This document shows positions 25,163-33,212 of a stretch of 37,601 bases of DNA, in pieces. The notes under the pieces are model-generated. The model saw only the letters and a list, made by a program, of their open reading frames with translations. It had not been told where the DNA came from and made no database searches. Source of the DNA: Bacteroidota bacterium (GTDB lineage: Bacteria; Bacteroidota; Bacteroidia; AKYH767-A; JABDAW01). The stretch is taken from contig JABDAW010000009.1 in assembly GCA_013288905.1 (NCBI GenBank), positions 1 to 37,601 of the forward strand. Reading direction: 5' to 3'. Both the position numbers and the translations under genes were made by a program. The number at the start of each line of letters is the position of its first letter. Positions within the stretch are counted from its first letter, which is position 1.

Positions 25163-25770
25163 TAGCAAAACACTTTTTTCATCTTAACGAAGGCTTGTGG
25201 AATATTCCAAGACACTTGGATCACTTTGGCGATGGTTTCGGGAATGAATTGCGACTTCTGAAATAGGTTATTCCCAATGACCTGAATCATTGGAGACATC
25301 TGATTTCATGCACTCCTATTATATAGATATGCCGAAAGCGTGGGATTTCTTGGGATAGCCTTATCGTTGGACGATGGGATAATCAGAATCCTGCTCAAAT
25401 AAGATCATTGAGAATTTGATTTGATTTTAATCTGCTCATTTTCCTAATCGATTAAAATGCAAAGAATCTTCAGTAAAAATGATTTTGATTAAAGCTTTGG
25501 AAAAAAAAGTTAATACAAAGGATACAAGGATTTCCACAAAGGAAAAAATGTGCATATTAAATGAATGAAGGATTCCGCAAAAGGAAGGCACGAACAGCAT
25601 GTATCATATTTTTATTTTTGTAAAGGAAAAAGTTTTACAAATTCTGAGAGTACGGATGAATTCGCCAGATGAAATTCGTGAAGGAATGTGGTGTAATGCG
25701 AACGGATAAAATCAATTTAGGAAATAAGTATGGATGGCGAAGCGTGATATATAAGGAAGAAATAACAGGA
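25163..25770. other. Non-coding gap, no gene seen
   Basis: All frames are broken by stops and only ORFs of about 20 codons occur. A stretch near 25511-25555 (GATACAAGGATTTCCACAAAGG) looks like a degenerate intergenic repeat. It may be decayed sequence belonging to the shard region to the left. Confidence 0.45.
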
Positions 25771-26577
25771 TCAAGATTTGGGTTCATGAATACCGCACTT
25801 CCCAAATCCTTCAAAGACTCCTAATCCGAATAAAGCGAAATCATATTTCACAGGGTCGTTCTTGTCAAATGTCTTAAGACGATCCGTCAATTCAAGGACT
25901 GCCTTCCAATCATTTTGCTTCCTGTCTAATAGTCCCAAAGCCCTTGCCACCCGCCCCGTATGGACATCCAATGGACATGCTAACACAGAAGGTTTGATAT
26001 CCTTCCACAAACCAAAATCAACACCTGTTTTGTCTTTTCGAATCATCCATCTCAGAAACATATTTATTCTTTTGGAGGAGGAGTTTTTATCAGGATCGGA
26101 GAAATGCTTTTCGGTTCTCTGTAAAGTATTCAATTCAAAGAATGCCTTCCTGAAAGCCCTTATTCCAGGCTGAATGTCAGCATCTTTCTTTGAAATGGAT
26201 GAAGAGAATATCTGATGAATTCCCCCATGATTCGCATAGATGTTTCGCAGCGAAGTGATAAAGCAATGACAATCTCTGCCATTGAAAGTCCGGTAAACAA
26301 ATTGTCGTAATGGCTTTATCTCCTTGTCGGAATGATGTAGAATAAATTGATGCGGAGAGTTATCCATCATCCCCATTAATTTCCTGGCAGACTTGATAAT
26401 AGAGACTCGCTGTCCCCAGGAAATAGTCGCCGTCAGGAATGCCGCAATCTCAATATCCTCAACCCTTTCAAAGCAATGAGGAATAGAGATGGGGTCGTTC
26501 TCGATAAAACTGATTTGATTGTATTGAAGATACTTCTCTTCCAGAAAATCATAAAGTTCTTCATTGGAAAAAGTCAT
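25771..26577 (-). CDS. TIGR02757 family protein (DUF2400)
   Basis: A 268-residue soluble protein of the family TIGR02757, common in Bacteroidota and without an assigned reaction. Family marks visible are IPHCFERVEDIEIAAFLTATISWGQRVSI (about residues 32-60), LRQFVYRTFNGRDCHCFI (about 90-107), KRINMFLRWMIRKD and the C-terminal ACPLDVHTGRVARALGLL. It ends in YDFALFGLGVFEGFGKCGIH. The sequence has the look of a helix-hairpin-helix DNA glycosylase relative, but I cannot point to a catalytic residue. It starts 21 bases after the gpmI stop with no promoter of its own, so it is expressed from the gpmI promoter. Confidence 0.85.
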   Translation of the reverse strand: MTFSNEELYDFLEEKYLQYNQISFIENDPISIPHCFERVEDIEIAAFLTATISWGQRVSIIKSARKLMGMMDNSPHQFILHHSDKEIKPLRQFVYRTFNGRDCHCFITSLRNIYANHGGIHQIFSSSISKKDADIQPGIRAFRKAFFELNTLQRTEKHFSDPDKNSSSKRINMFLRWMIRKDKTGVDFGLWKDIKPSVLACPLDVHTGRVARALGLLDRKQNDWKAVLELTDRLKTFDKNDPVKYDFALFGLGVFEGFGKCGIHEPKS

Positions 26578-26598
26578 GGAATAAGAAATCAGAATCTC

Positions 26599-28125
26599 TT
26601 AAAGAAGTTCCTTACCTGTCATTTCATCAGGCTTCTTAATTCCCATTATTTTAAGAATCGTAGGAGCGAGGTCGCACAGTTTTCCATCATTAATCTTGTT
26701 GAAATCCTTATCAATCAATATCAACGGAACAGGATTGGTAGTGTGTGCAGTATTGGGCGAGCCATCTTCATTAATCTTATAATCTGCATTGCCATGATCA
26801 GAAGTTATCAGGAAAGAATATCCTTCCATGGTCCCTGCTTCGACAACTTCCTTGACACATTTATCAACTGTCTCAACAGCTTCCACCACAGCATTGAAGT
26901 TGCCCGTATGCCCCACCATATCAGCGTTTGCGAAGTTAAGACATACGAAATCTACGTCGCCTTTCAGCAACTCTTTCACGATGGCATCTTTCACTTCGAA
27001 GGCACTCATCGAAGGCTTCATATCATACGTCGCCACCTTCGGCGATGGAATCATAATCCGCTGTTCACCCTCGAAAGGCTGCTCCCTTCCACCTGAGAAA
27101 AAGAAGGTAACATGAGGGTACTTCTCAGTCTCTGAAATCCGAATTTGTTTCTTGTTATCTAATGAAAGAACCTCTCCCAAAGTCTTCTTCAAATCATCCT
27201 TCTCAAAGAGAATCTTTACCTTCTTAAAAGTATGATCATACAAGGTCATCGTGATATAATCAAGAGCAATCGAATGCATGTCATAATCCGGAAAGTCTTG
27301 CTGCGTCAATGCCATCGTGATCTCCCGACATCGGTCAGTACGGAAGTTGAAACAGATAACAACATCATCTTCTTTGATAGTTGCTAATGGCTGGTTATTA
27401 TCATCCACCACAACGATGGGTTTAATGAATTCATCAGTGACATTATTGTCGTAAGAATCCTGAATAGCAATGGCAGCATCCTTAGTATTCATGCCCCTTC
27501 CATGAACCATTAGATCGTAAGAAAACTTTATCCGTTCCCAACGTTTATCTCTATCCATAGCATAATACCTTCCTATCACGGACGCAACTTTACCGGTAGT
27601 ATTTGCAATGTTATCCTGCAGGTATTTAATATATTTAATACCACCATTCGGGTCCGTATCACGACCATCCATGAAGGCATGAATGAAGACCTTGTCATCC
27701 AAACCATGAGCCTTAGCGATCTTGCAAAGAGCTATCAAATGATCTACATGAGAATGTACTCCTCCATCAGAAACCAAGCCCATGAAATGAACGCTCTTAC
27801 TATTTTCCTTGGCATATTTGAAGGCATCAAGCAATACCGTATTAGTATCAAGAGTCTTCTCTTTAATAGCCTTATTTATCTTCACCAAATCCTGATAAAC
27901 CACCCTTCCGGCACCGATATTCAAATGCCCCACTTCAGAATTTCCCATCTGTCCATCGGGCAATCCTACATTCTCTCCCGAAGCCAGAAGCTGCGAATGA
28001 GGATACTGTTTCATCATGCTGTCAAAGAAAGGAACATGCGCATGAGTGATGGCATTTGCCCTCGAATCAGGAGCTATTCCCCAGCCATCCATAATGATGA
28101 GGACTACTTTTTTATTGTTATTCAT
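26599..28125 (-). CDS. gpmI: 2,3-bisphosphoglycerate-independent phosphoglycerate mutase
   Basis: 508 residues from the ATG at 28125, the normal length. The frame is open 62 codons further upstream, but that part contains the promoter word TATCTTTG and non-conserved sequence. The enzyme interconverts 3- and 2-phosphoglycerate in glycolysis using two manganese ions and a phosphoserine intermediate. Asp13 in LIIMDGWG binds metal, and Ser63 in GNSEVGHLNIGAGRVV is the phosphorylated serine. HAFMDGRDTDPNGG, the arginine-rich VIGRYYAMDRDKRWER substrate loop, NFANADMVGHTGN and TSDHGNADYK with later HTTNPVP supply the remaining metal and substrate contacts. It heads a two-gene unit with the TIGR02757 gene. 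Confidence 0.95.
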   Translation of the reverse strand: MNNNKKVVLIIMDGWGIAPDSRANAITHAHVPFFDSMMKQYPHSQLLASGENVGLPDGQMGNSEVGHLNIGAGRVVYQDLVKINKAIKEKTLDTNTVLLDAFKYAKENSKSVHFMGLVSDGGVHSHVDHLIALCKIAKAHGLDDKVFIHAFMDGRDTDPNGGIKYIKYLQDNIANTTGKVASVIGRYYAMDRDKRWERIKFSYDLMVHGRGMNTKDAAIAIQDSYDNNVTDEFIKPIVVVDDNNQPLATIKEDDVVICFNFRTDRCREITMALTQQDFPDYDMHSIALDYITMTLYDHTFKKVKILFEKDDLKKTLGEVLSLDNKKQIRISETEKYPHVTFFFSGGREQPFEGEQRIMIPSPKVATYDMKPSMSAFEVKDAIVKELLKGDVDFVCLNFANADMVGHTGNFNAVVEAVETVDKCVKEVVEAGTMEGYSFLITSDHGNADYKINEDGSPNTAHTTNPVPLILIDKDFNKINDGKLCDLAPTILKIMGIKKPDEMTGKELL

Positions 28126-28144
28126 CTTCGTCTTTCTAAGGTTG

Positions 28145-28152
28145 CAAAGATA
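28145..28152 (-). promoter_or_regulatory. gpmI: gpmI -7 box TATCTTTG
   Basis: Exact TAnnTTTG on the minus strand, 19 bases before the start codon chosen for gpmI. Confidence 0.65.
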
Positions 28153-28697
28153 AGAAACATATCGTGTTTGGTAGGGAGAATAATCATCATCGTTTTGTTG
28201 CAGCTCCCCAAAAAGGTCGCTATCACAAAACGATGACAACAATTGACAATGGATAATTGACAAATGACAACCACAAAATATCAATCGTTTTCTGCCATGA
28301 TAATCTGCCATAATGAAGTATAGCTCGCTCTCGTGCCTTTAAAGGGGCTGTTTTGAAGGTTCCACTCTTTCAAAACCCCTAAAACAGCTTCAAAAGGAGG
28401 AATTAAAAAGAGTGCCTCTCTAATAATGGCTTATTTGAGGCTTAATATTGTATTTTAATAAGTACCAGAACTTAGTTTTATTCTAAAACAAACCTATGCA
28501 GTCAAAAATAATGTAAATAAGTCGTGCTGAAAAACGTACTTATAGGTTAGATTTTCCTTAATGTTGCATGGTTTCACGATTCCATTAAGCATTATCCATT
28601 ATTCACCTTTGCAGAAGGTTTTTACATTTAAAAAGACCTTTAGTGATGCTGCAATTCAAGGAATTCATTCTGAAATTCCATAAAAAGATAATTTAAA
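28153..28697. other. Gap with nested inverted repeats, no gene
   Basis: At 28235-28271 there are ATTGACA/AATTGAC-type short repeats. At 28344-28414 several complementary pieces are interleaved: GCTGTTTT (28347-28354) with AAAACAGC (28381-28388), TTTTGAAG (28351-28358) with CTTCAAAA (28388-28395), and CACTCTTT with AAAGAGTG further out. The rest is AT-rich with short frames only. I see no tRNA. Confidence 0.5.
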
Positions 28698-29636
28698 CTA
28701 TTTGTTGTAAGCTTCAACAATCTGACGAACGAGCCTGTGTCTTACCACATCACTGGAATCAAGGTAAATGAAGTCTATACCTTTGATATTCTTTAATAAA
28801 TCAACTGCCTGTATCAATCCTGAAGGTTGGCTTTTTGGAAGGTCAATTTGAGTAACATCACCGGTAATAATAAACTTTGCCGAAGGACCCATGCGGGTAA
28901 GGAACATCTTCAATTGGCTCTCGGTAGCATTCTGGGCTTCATCAAGAATCACGAAAGCATTATCCAAAGTCCGACCACGCATGAAGGCTAATGGCGCGAC
29001 TTCTATGATGCCATTCTCAATGTAAGTCTTGACCTTTTCGCCGGCAATCATATCATATAAGGCATCATATAAAGGACGAAGATAAGGGTCAATCTTTTCC
29101 TTTAAATCACCAGGAAGGAAGCCGAGATTCTCACCAGCTTCCACAGCAGGACGACAAAGAATAATTCTCTTAATCTCCCTGTTTTTCAAAGCCCTTACCG
29201 CCAATGCTACTGCGGTATAGGTCTTGCCAGTACCAGCAGGACCAATGGCAAAAACCACATCATTCTTTTCAGATGCCTCGACCAATTTCCTTTGATTGAT
29301 GGATTTGGCTTTAACAAGCAAGCCATTCTGTCCATAAACCAGGACATCATTGGTAGCCTGCTGTTCCATGACGACCTCTCCATTTTCTTTCTTTAATAGA
29401 AGCTTCAAGGTACCTTCATTCAAGCCTCCATATTTATGGAAATGTTCTATCAACAGATTGATTTTATCCTTAAACTCATTGATAGAGGCTTCCTCGCCAA
29501 CGGCTTTGATTTCATTGCCTCTTGCTATCAGCTTTAGATCGGGGAAGTTGCGTCTAATGATCTCTAAGTTCTCATCATTGATTCCAAAAAATTCTATCAG
29601 GTTAACCGATTCTATCGGTATGATTATTTCTCTCAA
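28698..29636 (-). CDS. phoH: PhoH-like ATPase
   Basis: A 312-residue cytoplasmic P-loop ATPase of the PhoH/PhoL family, often linked to RNA metabolism and stress. A small N-terminal domain of about 100 residues (LIEFFGINDENLEIIRRNFP) precedes the ATPase. Walker A is GPAGTGKT (132-139). It is followed by IILCRPAVEAGENLGFLPGD, the Walker B FVILDEAQNAT, and the sensor TRMGPSAKFIITGD. The C-terminus has SSDVVRHRLVRQIVEAY. The start codon is TTG at 29636: a stop lies two codons upstream and no ATG precedes the conserved N-terminal domain. No clear promoter word was found. It is divergent from the gene at 30014. Confidence 0.92.
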   Translation of the reverse strand: MREIIIPIESVNLIEFFGINDENLEIIRRNFPDLKLIARGNEIKAVGEEASINEFKDKINLLIEHFHKYGGLNEGTLKLLLKKENGEVVMEQQATNDVLVYGQNGLLVKAKSINQRKLVEASEKNDVVFAIGPAGTGKTYTAVALAVRALKNREIKRIILCRPAVEAGENLGFLPGDLKEKIDPYLRPLYDALYDMIAGEKVKTYIENGIIEVAPLAFMRGRTLDNAFVILDEAQNATESQLKMFLTRMGPSAKFIITGDVTQIDLPKSQPSGLIQAVDLLKNIKGIDFIYLDSSDVVRHRLVRQIVEAYNK

Positions 29637-29750
29637 ATTGGTTTATTTTTGCTCTTGGTTTATATGAATATAATATCTATATAGTAACGATATTCGGGAT
29701 TATGTAGTATTGCATTTCTGATTATTAATATTGATTTAACACAAGAAAGA

Positions 29751-29919
29751 GGCATAAAGGTATAGGGCATAAAGGTATAAAGGTTTAGCGTTATTGAATT
29801 TATTAATAAATATTTTTTCTGTTGTTTTCTCATATACTTTATACACTTATACCTCTATACTTTTATACCCTTAAACCTCGATACCCTTATTCCTTTATAC
29901 CCCTATTCCCTTATCCTTT
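29751..29919. repeat. Degenerate TATACC repeats in inverted halves
   Basis: The left half (29751-29787) repeats ATAAAGGTAT-like words. The right half (29833-29919) repeats the complement (TTATACCC, CTATTCCC) at 9-11 base spacing. The halves can pair into an irregular stem around about 45 AT-rich bases. It fills most of the gap between divergent phoH and the gene at 30014. Confidence 0.6.
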
Positions 29920-29931
29920 ATTATTTTTATC

Positions 29932-29939
29932 TAATTTTG
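29932..29939 (+). promoter_or_regulatory. -7 box TAATTTTG
   Basis: Exact TAnnTTTG followed by CACC, 74 bases before the gene at 30014. Confidence 0.6.
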
Positions 29940-30013
29940 CACCGTCTTAATTCGGGCAAATTAACAAAAAAGATTTCACAAATTTACATCTTAATAATAG
30001 TATAAAATCCAAC

Positions 30014-30808
30014 ATGGCAATCATAACGCTCACTACCGATTGGGGGACGAAAGATCCTTTTGTTGCCATGATTAAAGGCATCATTCTTTCTCAGTTTCCG
30101 GATGCTAAGGTCATTGATATCAGCCATGAAGTGTCGCCATTTGATTATATTGAAGCGCATTATATTCTCAAGAATTCTTATCCTTATTTTCCAAAGAATA
30201 CCATCCATATTATCGGTATGGAAGACCATTTTAATGAGAATGATACTAACCCTCTTTGCATCCATTTTAAGGAGCATTATTTCCTTGGGAATGATACCGG
30301 AATCTTTTCTTTGATGTTTGGAAAATTGGAAGATGGTATAGTGGAAATTGATATTTCATCTTTAGAAAACAGGACATTTATTGTGCGTGATGTATTAGTG
30401 AAAGCAGCCATACACTTAGCTAAAGGAGGACAATTGGATGATTTGGGCGAAAGAAAAGCCAGTCTCGTAGAAAAAATTATTCCTGAGGCTGCTTATGAGC
30501 ATAACAGCATAAGGGGATATGTTACATACATTGATAATTTTGGGAATCTTATTACTAATATCTCTGAAGAATTATTTGGCAGAGCACGCGAGGGACGGCG
30601 ATTCACGATATTACTCAAGACCCATAATCATTATATTAAAACTATCAGTAATTCGTACAATCATGCTAAAGATAATACCATGATCGCCTACTTTAATTCC
30701 GAAGGGTTTATAGAGATTTCGATGGGAATGGATAAGGCTTCGAAGATGCTTAACATGCGTTTTGGAGATTCAATAAGAATAGAATTTGATGTTGATTCGA
30801 ACCGATAG
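30014..30808 (+). CDS. SAM hydroxide adenosyltransferase family protein (DUF62)
   Basis: 264 residues. The N-terminus IITLTTDWGTKDPFVAMIKG (3-22) carries the conserved Asp. VIDISHEVSPFDYIEAHYIL, then GNDTGIFSLMF, and the C-terminal domain signature YIDNFGNLITNI (about 173-184) complete the family pattern. Family members split S-adenosylmethionine with water to adenosine and methionine; fluorinase and chlorinase are relatives. The segment that in many members reads VDPGVG(S/T)xRR is replaced here by GMEDHFNENDTNP. The usual Arg-His pair is therefore not obvious, and activity should not be assumed. It has its own promoter and is followed by a heptamer repeat and then the monooxygenase-like gene, probably on the same message. 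Confidence 0.82.
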   Translation: MAIITLTTDWGTKDPFVAMIKGIILSQFPDAKVIDISHEVSPFDYIEAHYILKNSYPYFPKNTIHIIGMEDHFNENDTNPLCIHFKEHYFLGNDTGIFSLMFGKLEDGIVEIDISSLENRTFIVRDVLVKAAIHLAKGGQLDDLGERKASLVEKIIPEAAYEHNSIRGYVTYIDNFGNLITNISEELFGRAREGRRFTILLKTHNHYIKTISNSYNHAKDNTMIAYFNSEGFIEISMGMDKASKMLNMRFGDSIRIEFDVDSNR

Positions 30809-30812
30809 AATC

Positions 30813-30843
30813 AATTAGGAATTAGGAATTAGGAATTAGGATT
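30813..30843. repeat. AATTAGG heptamer tandem repeat, first copy
   Basis: Four perfect AATTAGG units (30813-30840) plus ATT fill nearly the whole spacer between the DUF62 gene and the next start codon. Further copies lie at 31129-31156 and 34453-34471. Confidence 0.85.
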
Positions 30844-30851
30844 AATAGAAT

Positions 30852-31148
30852 ATGATAATTAGAATCGTTAAGATGACCTTTGAACCTGCACAGGTAGAGA
30901 CTTTCCTGGCTTTATTCAATGCTTATAAAGCAAAGATTGAAGCTTCGGAAGGATGTTCTAAACTGATGTTGCTTCAAGACAAATCAGCCTCCAATATTTT
31001 CTTTACTTACAGTGAATGGGACAATGAGGAATCACTGAATAAATATCGCTATTCCGAGCTATTCAAAACAGTGTGGGGACAGACGAAAATATTATTCAAA
31101 GAGAAGGCGGAAGCATGGAGCTTAACTCAATTAGGAATTAGGAATTAA
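30852..31148 (+). CDS. Antibiotic biosynthesis monooxygenase (ABM)-like small protein
   Basis: 98 residues with the ferredoxin-like ABM fold pattern: MIIRIVKMTFEPAQVETFL, then GCSKLMLLQDKSASNIFFTYSEW and a closing helix SLNKYRYSELFKTVWG. Relatives include quinol monooxygenase YgiN and heme-degrading enzymes, and most are dimers. The conserved aromatic FFTYSEWD suits this group, but substrate is unknown. The last six residues, QLGIRN, are encoded entirely by the AATTAGG repeat, which also supplies the stop. The native C-terminus was therefore probably nearer to AWSL. Likely co-transcribed with the genes on either side. Confidence 0.8.
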   Translation: MIIRIVKMTFEPAQVETFLALFNAYKAKIEASEGCSKLMLLQDKSASNIFFTYSEWDNEESLNKYRYSELFKTVWGQTKILFKEKAEAWSLTQLGIRN

Positions 31149-31156
31149 AAATTAGG
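31129..31156. repeat. AATTAGG heptamer repeat, second copy
   Basis: AATTAGG at 31129, 31136 and 31150 with one mutated unit between. It spans the stop codon of the ABM-like gene and ends just before the DUF4199 start. Confidence 0.8.
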
Positions 31157-31159
31157 AAT

Positions 31160-31666
31160 ATGAAAATAAATAAAGACATATTGTATGGAATCATAAGCGG
31201 TGCCTTGGTTTGTGCATTCACGATGATAGAATATTTGATGGGCTATCATAATGCAAAGATCGCTGATGGAAGGTTTCTTAACCTGCTTGGAAATCTTATC
31301 CCGGTAACGGTAATTGCCATTGCGATTCTTTATAAGAAAAAGAATGACGGCGGCTTTCTTGAGTTGAAAGATGGAATGAAAACAGGCATCATTATTTCCT
31401 TTTTTACGGGGGTCATTACCACTGCCTTCATGATGATTTATAACAATTATATCAACCCTGAATACCTACAGATTTCATTCGATTACCAGATAAAATTATT
31501 AACCGAAAAGGGTTATTCGCCGGATGATATTGCCAAGTTCAAAGAAGGCTTTGATGCCAGTCAGAAACTCGGAGCTCAATTGGTTGCGGGCTTGCTCTGG
31601 ACACCACTTTTGGGTATGTTGCCTTCCTTGGTTATTACTTTGATATTAAGGAAAAACAGACCTTAA
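31160..31666 (+). CDS. DUF4199 membrane protein
   Basis: 168 residues with four hydrophobic segments (about 8-28, 40-60, 75-97, 140-163). A conserved-looking central pattern follows, with LELKDGMKTGIIISFFTGVITTAFMMIYNNYINPEYL (about 67-103), the usual mark of the Bacteroidota family DUF4199. An amphipathic stretch (LTEKGYSPDDIAKFKEGFD) lies on one side of the membrane between the last two helices. The family has no assigned function. It begins 11 bases after the ABM-like gene and is the last member of that unit. The gene after it is convergent and ends 2 bases away. Confidence 0.85.
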   Translation: MKINKDILYGIISGALVCAFTMIEYLMGYHNAKIADGRFLNLLGNLIPVTVIAIAILYKKKNDGGFLELKDGMKTGIIISFFTGVITTAFMMIYNNYINPEYLQISFDYQIKLLTEKGYSPDDIAKFKEGFDASQKLGAQLVAGLLWTPLLGMLPSLVITLILRKNRP

Positions 31667-31668
31667 AC

Positions 31669-32619
31669 TTAATTCGGGAAGGTGATTTCATAGCGACCGG
31701 CAGTGGTCAAATTCAGATTTTCTACCATGAAATATCGGTAAGACATATTCCCAAAAAGAGAACGTGCAAAAGACATTGTTTGTCCGGCAGGAACAGTAAC
31801 AAAAATACCTTTCGCTTCACCTGGTTTGCGAACTACGAAGAAGTTTAAATCAACTGTTCCGTGATTAATGATTTCGATTACTTCATCAGCCAGGCGGGTG
31901 CGTACTGCAATATCGTCAATGGTATGCGCCAAAATATTTTTAGTGATGATATTTTCTTCCGGTTTTCTCATCAATTCGGCATGGTCAATATACAATGCAA
32001 GAATGCTTTCATTGGCTCCATATTTATGTACCAATTCGCCATAAATTTTGAAGATAATATCGCCATAAGTATCGTATTCGCTCACAAGATTAGAGGCAGA
32101 AGTCTTGGTGCCTGTTTTATTCTGTCCGAGGGCAAAAGCGGCACCATGAGCAATGCCATATTTGGCAGCCATTGCAGCCATAATTGTCGCCAGCAATGGG
32201 TATGCCTCCATCCTGTCAATGATGGCTGCCAATTCGATCAATTGATCGTCCGCAGAACCCTTATGCAACAGCCTGTGCCCATTCACAAATATGGCTGCAT
32301 ACTCATAAGTTCCCTTCAAATAAAAACCCTGAATTCCAATATCCCAAACAGCTAAATCATGGCTATGAATTTCGCCCATGATTTTATTCTTCAACACCAC
32401 CGAACCATGCTGTGCGCCGGGGGCAGTCTGGCGGACTAAATAATCATCCTTATAATTATTTCGAAAAGGGGTAAATTCTATCAAAACCTCATTGATAAAC
32501 GGGTCGTCGGAATTCTCGGTTAAGGCGATAAACATATACTCGCCCACACGACCCAATTTTATTTTGCTGCCCTGGCACCGGCTCGTGATGCCATTATTAA
32601 AAAGATGAAAATTGCTCAT
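31669..32619 (-). CDS. Orphan protein of unknown family, 316 aa
   Basis: No signal peptide and no clear membrane helix. The N-terminal third is beta-rich (KIKLGRVGEYMFIAL, VLIEFTPFRNNYKDD). The middle is helical and alanine-rich (LLATIMAAMAAKYGIAHGAAFALGQ). The C-terminal approximately 90 residues look like another beta domain (ADEVIEIINHGTVDLNFFVV ... TVPAGQTMSFA), ending YEITFPN. I do not recognise it. It has its own TATCTTTG promoter and lies downstream of a 42-bp satellite. In both respects it parallels the orphan gene at 18397, which also combines a helical Ala-rich part with a terminal beta domain. The two sequences show no obvious identity. Confidence 0.65.
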   Translation of the reverse strand: MSNFHLFNNGITSRCQGSKIKLGRVGEYMFIALTENSDDPFINEVLIEFTPFRNNYKDDYLVRQTAPGAQHGSVVLKNKIMGEIHSHDLAVWDIGIQGFYLKGTYEYAAIFVNGHRLLHKGSADDQLIELAAIIDRMEAYPLLATIMAAMAAKYGIAHGAAFALGQNKTGTKTSASNLVSEYDTYGDIIFKIYGELVHKYGANESILALYIDHAELMRKPEENIITKNILAHTIDDIAVRTRLADEVIEIINHGTVDLNFFVVRKPGEAKGIFVTVPAGQTMSFARSLFGNMSYRYFMVENLNLTTAGRYEITFPN

Positions 32620-32661
32620 ATAATTTCTTTATAAAGGTTTATTTTAAATATCTATTGGGCG

Positions 32662-32669
32662 CAAAGATA
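32662..32669 (-). promoter_or_regulatory. -7 box TATCTTTG for the 316-aa gene
   Basis: Exact TAnnTTTG followed by CGCCC on the minus strand, 42 bases before the start codon. Confidence 0.65.
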
Positions 32670-32823
32670 CTTTAATTTAATCCTAAAAGGGCAAGATGAT
32701 TTTGGAATGGCTTATTTTCGGGAGGAATAATAGCCTCTTGCTTTTTGAAATCAGGATGCCGAAACCCTTTTGAATGGGCAGGAATGAAAGAATTACAGCA
32801 CCAAAAGAGTCTTGGATATAATT

Positions 32824-33090
32824 ACAAATGTAAAAGGTTTCAAGACTTGATATTTGGAGGCATTTACAAATGTAAAAGGTTTTAAGACTCGATATTTGGA
32901 AGCATTTACAAATGTAAAAGGTTTCAAGACTCGATATTTGGAGGCATTTACATAAGTAAAAGGTTTCAAGACTCGATATTTGGAGGCATTTACAAATGTA
33001 AAAGGTTTCAAGACTCGATATTTGGAGGCATTTACATAAGTAAAAGGTTTCAAGACTTGATATTTGGAGGTATTTGCATAAGTAAATTGG
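32824..33090. repeat. 42-bp tandem array, six full units
   Basis: Units start at 32824, 32866, 32908, 32950, 32992 and 33034, with a partial seventh at 33076. Consensus words are ACAAATGTAAAAGG, TTTCAAGACTCG and ATATTTGGAGGCATTT. The unit junction forms a 14-base dyad, TTTACAAATGTAAA or TTTACATAAGTAAA. The two versions are mixed along the array, and the later units favour ATAAG. There are no unique spacers. Because 42 is a multiple of three, two minus-strand frames stay open through it (145 and 111 codons), which I treat as a by-product. It occupies the divergent gap between the 316-aa gene and the gene at 33213. Confidence 0.92.
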
Positions 33091-33182
33091 TATAACACTA
33101 ATTCCTTCCCCAAAAACCAAAAACGCACTCCCTTATAAACATGCTTTTTGGAAGGAAAAGTTTTATTAAAAGAAATAATTTA

Positions 33183-33190
33183 TAAATTTG
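33183..33190 (+). promoter_or_regulatory. -7 box TAAATTTG
   Basis: Exact TAnnTTTG, 22 bases before the ATG at 33213. Confidence 0.55.
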
Positions 33191-33212
33191 CGGTGAATAA
33201 AATAATAATGTG

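Noticed and set aside
28126-28311. 62-codon N-terminal extension of gpmI
   Set aside because: It contains the promoter box at 28145-28152 and short intergenic repeats. The conserved protein begins at the ATG at 28125.
30780-30810. tRNA-like GATTCGAACC at the end of the DUF62 gene
   Set aside because: It is in frame within the gene's last codons, and no cloverleaf or acceptor stem can be drawn.
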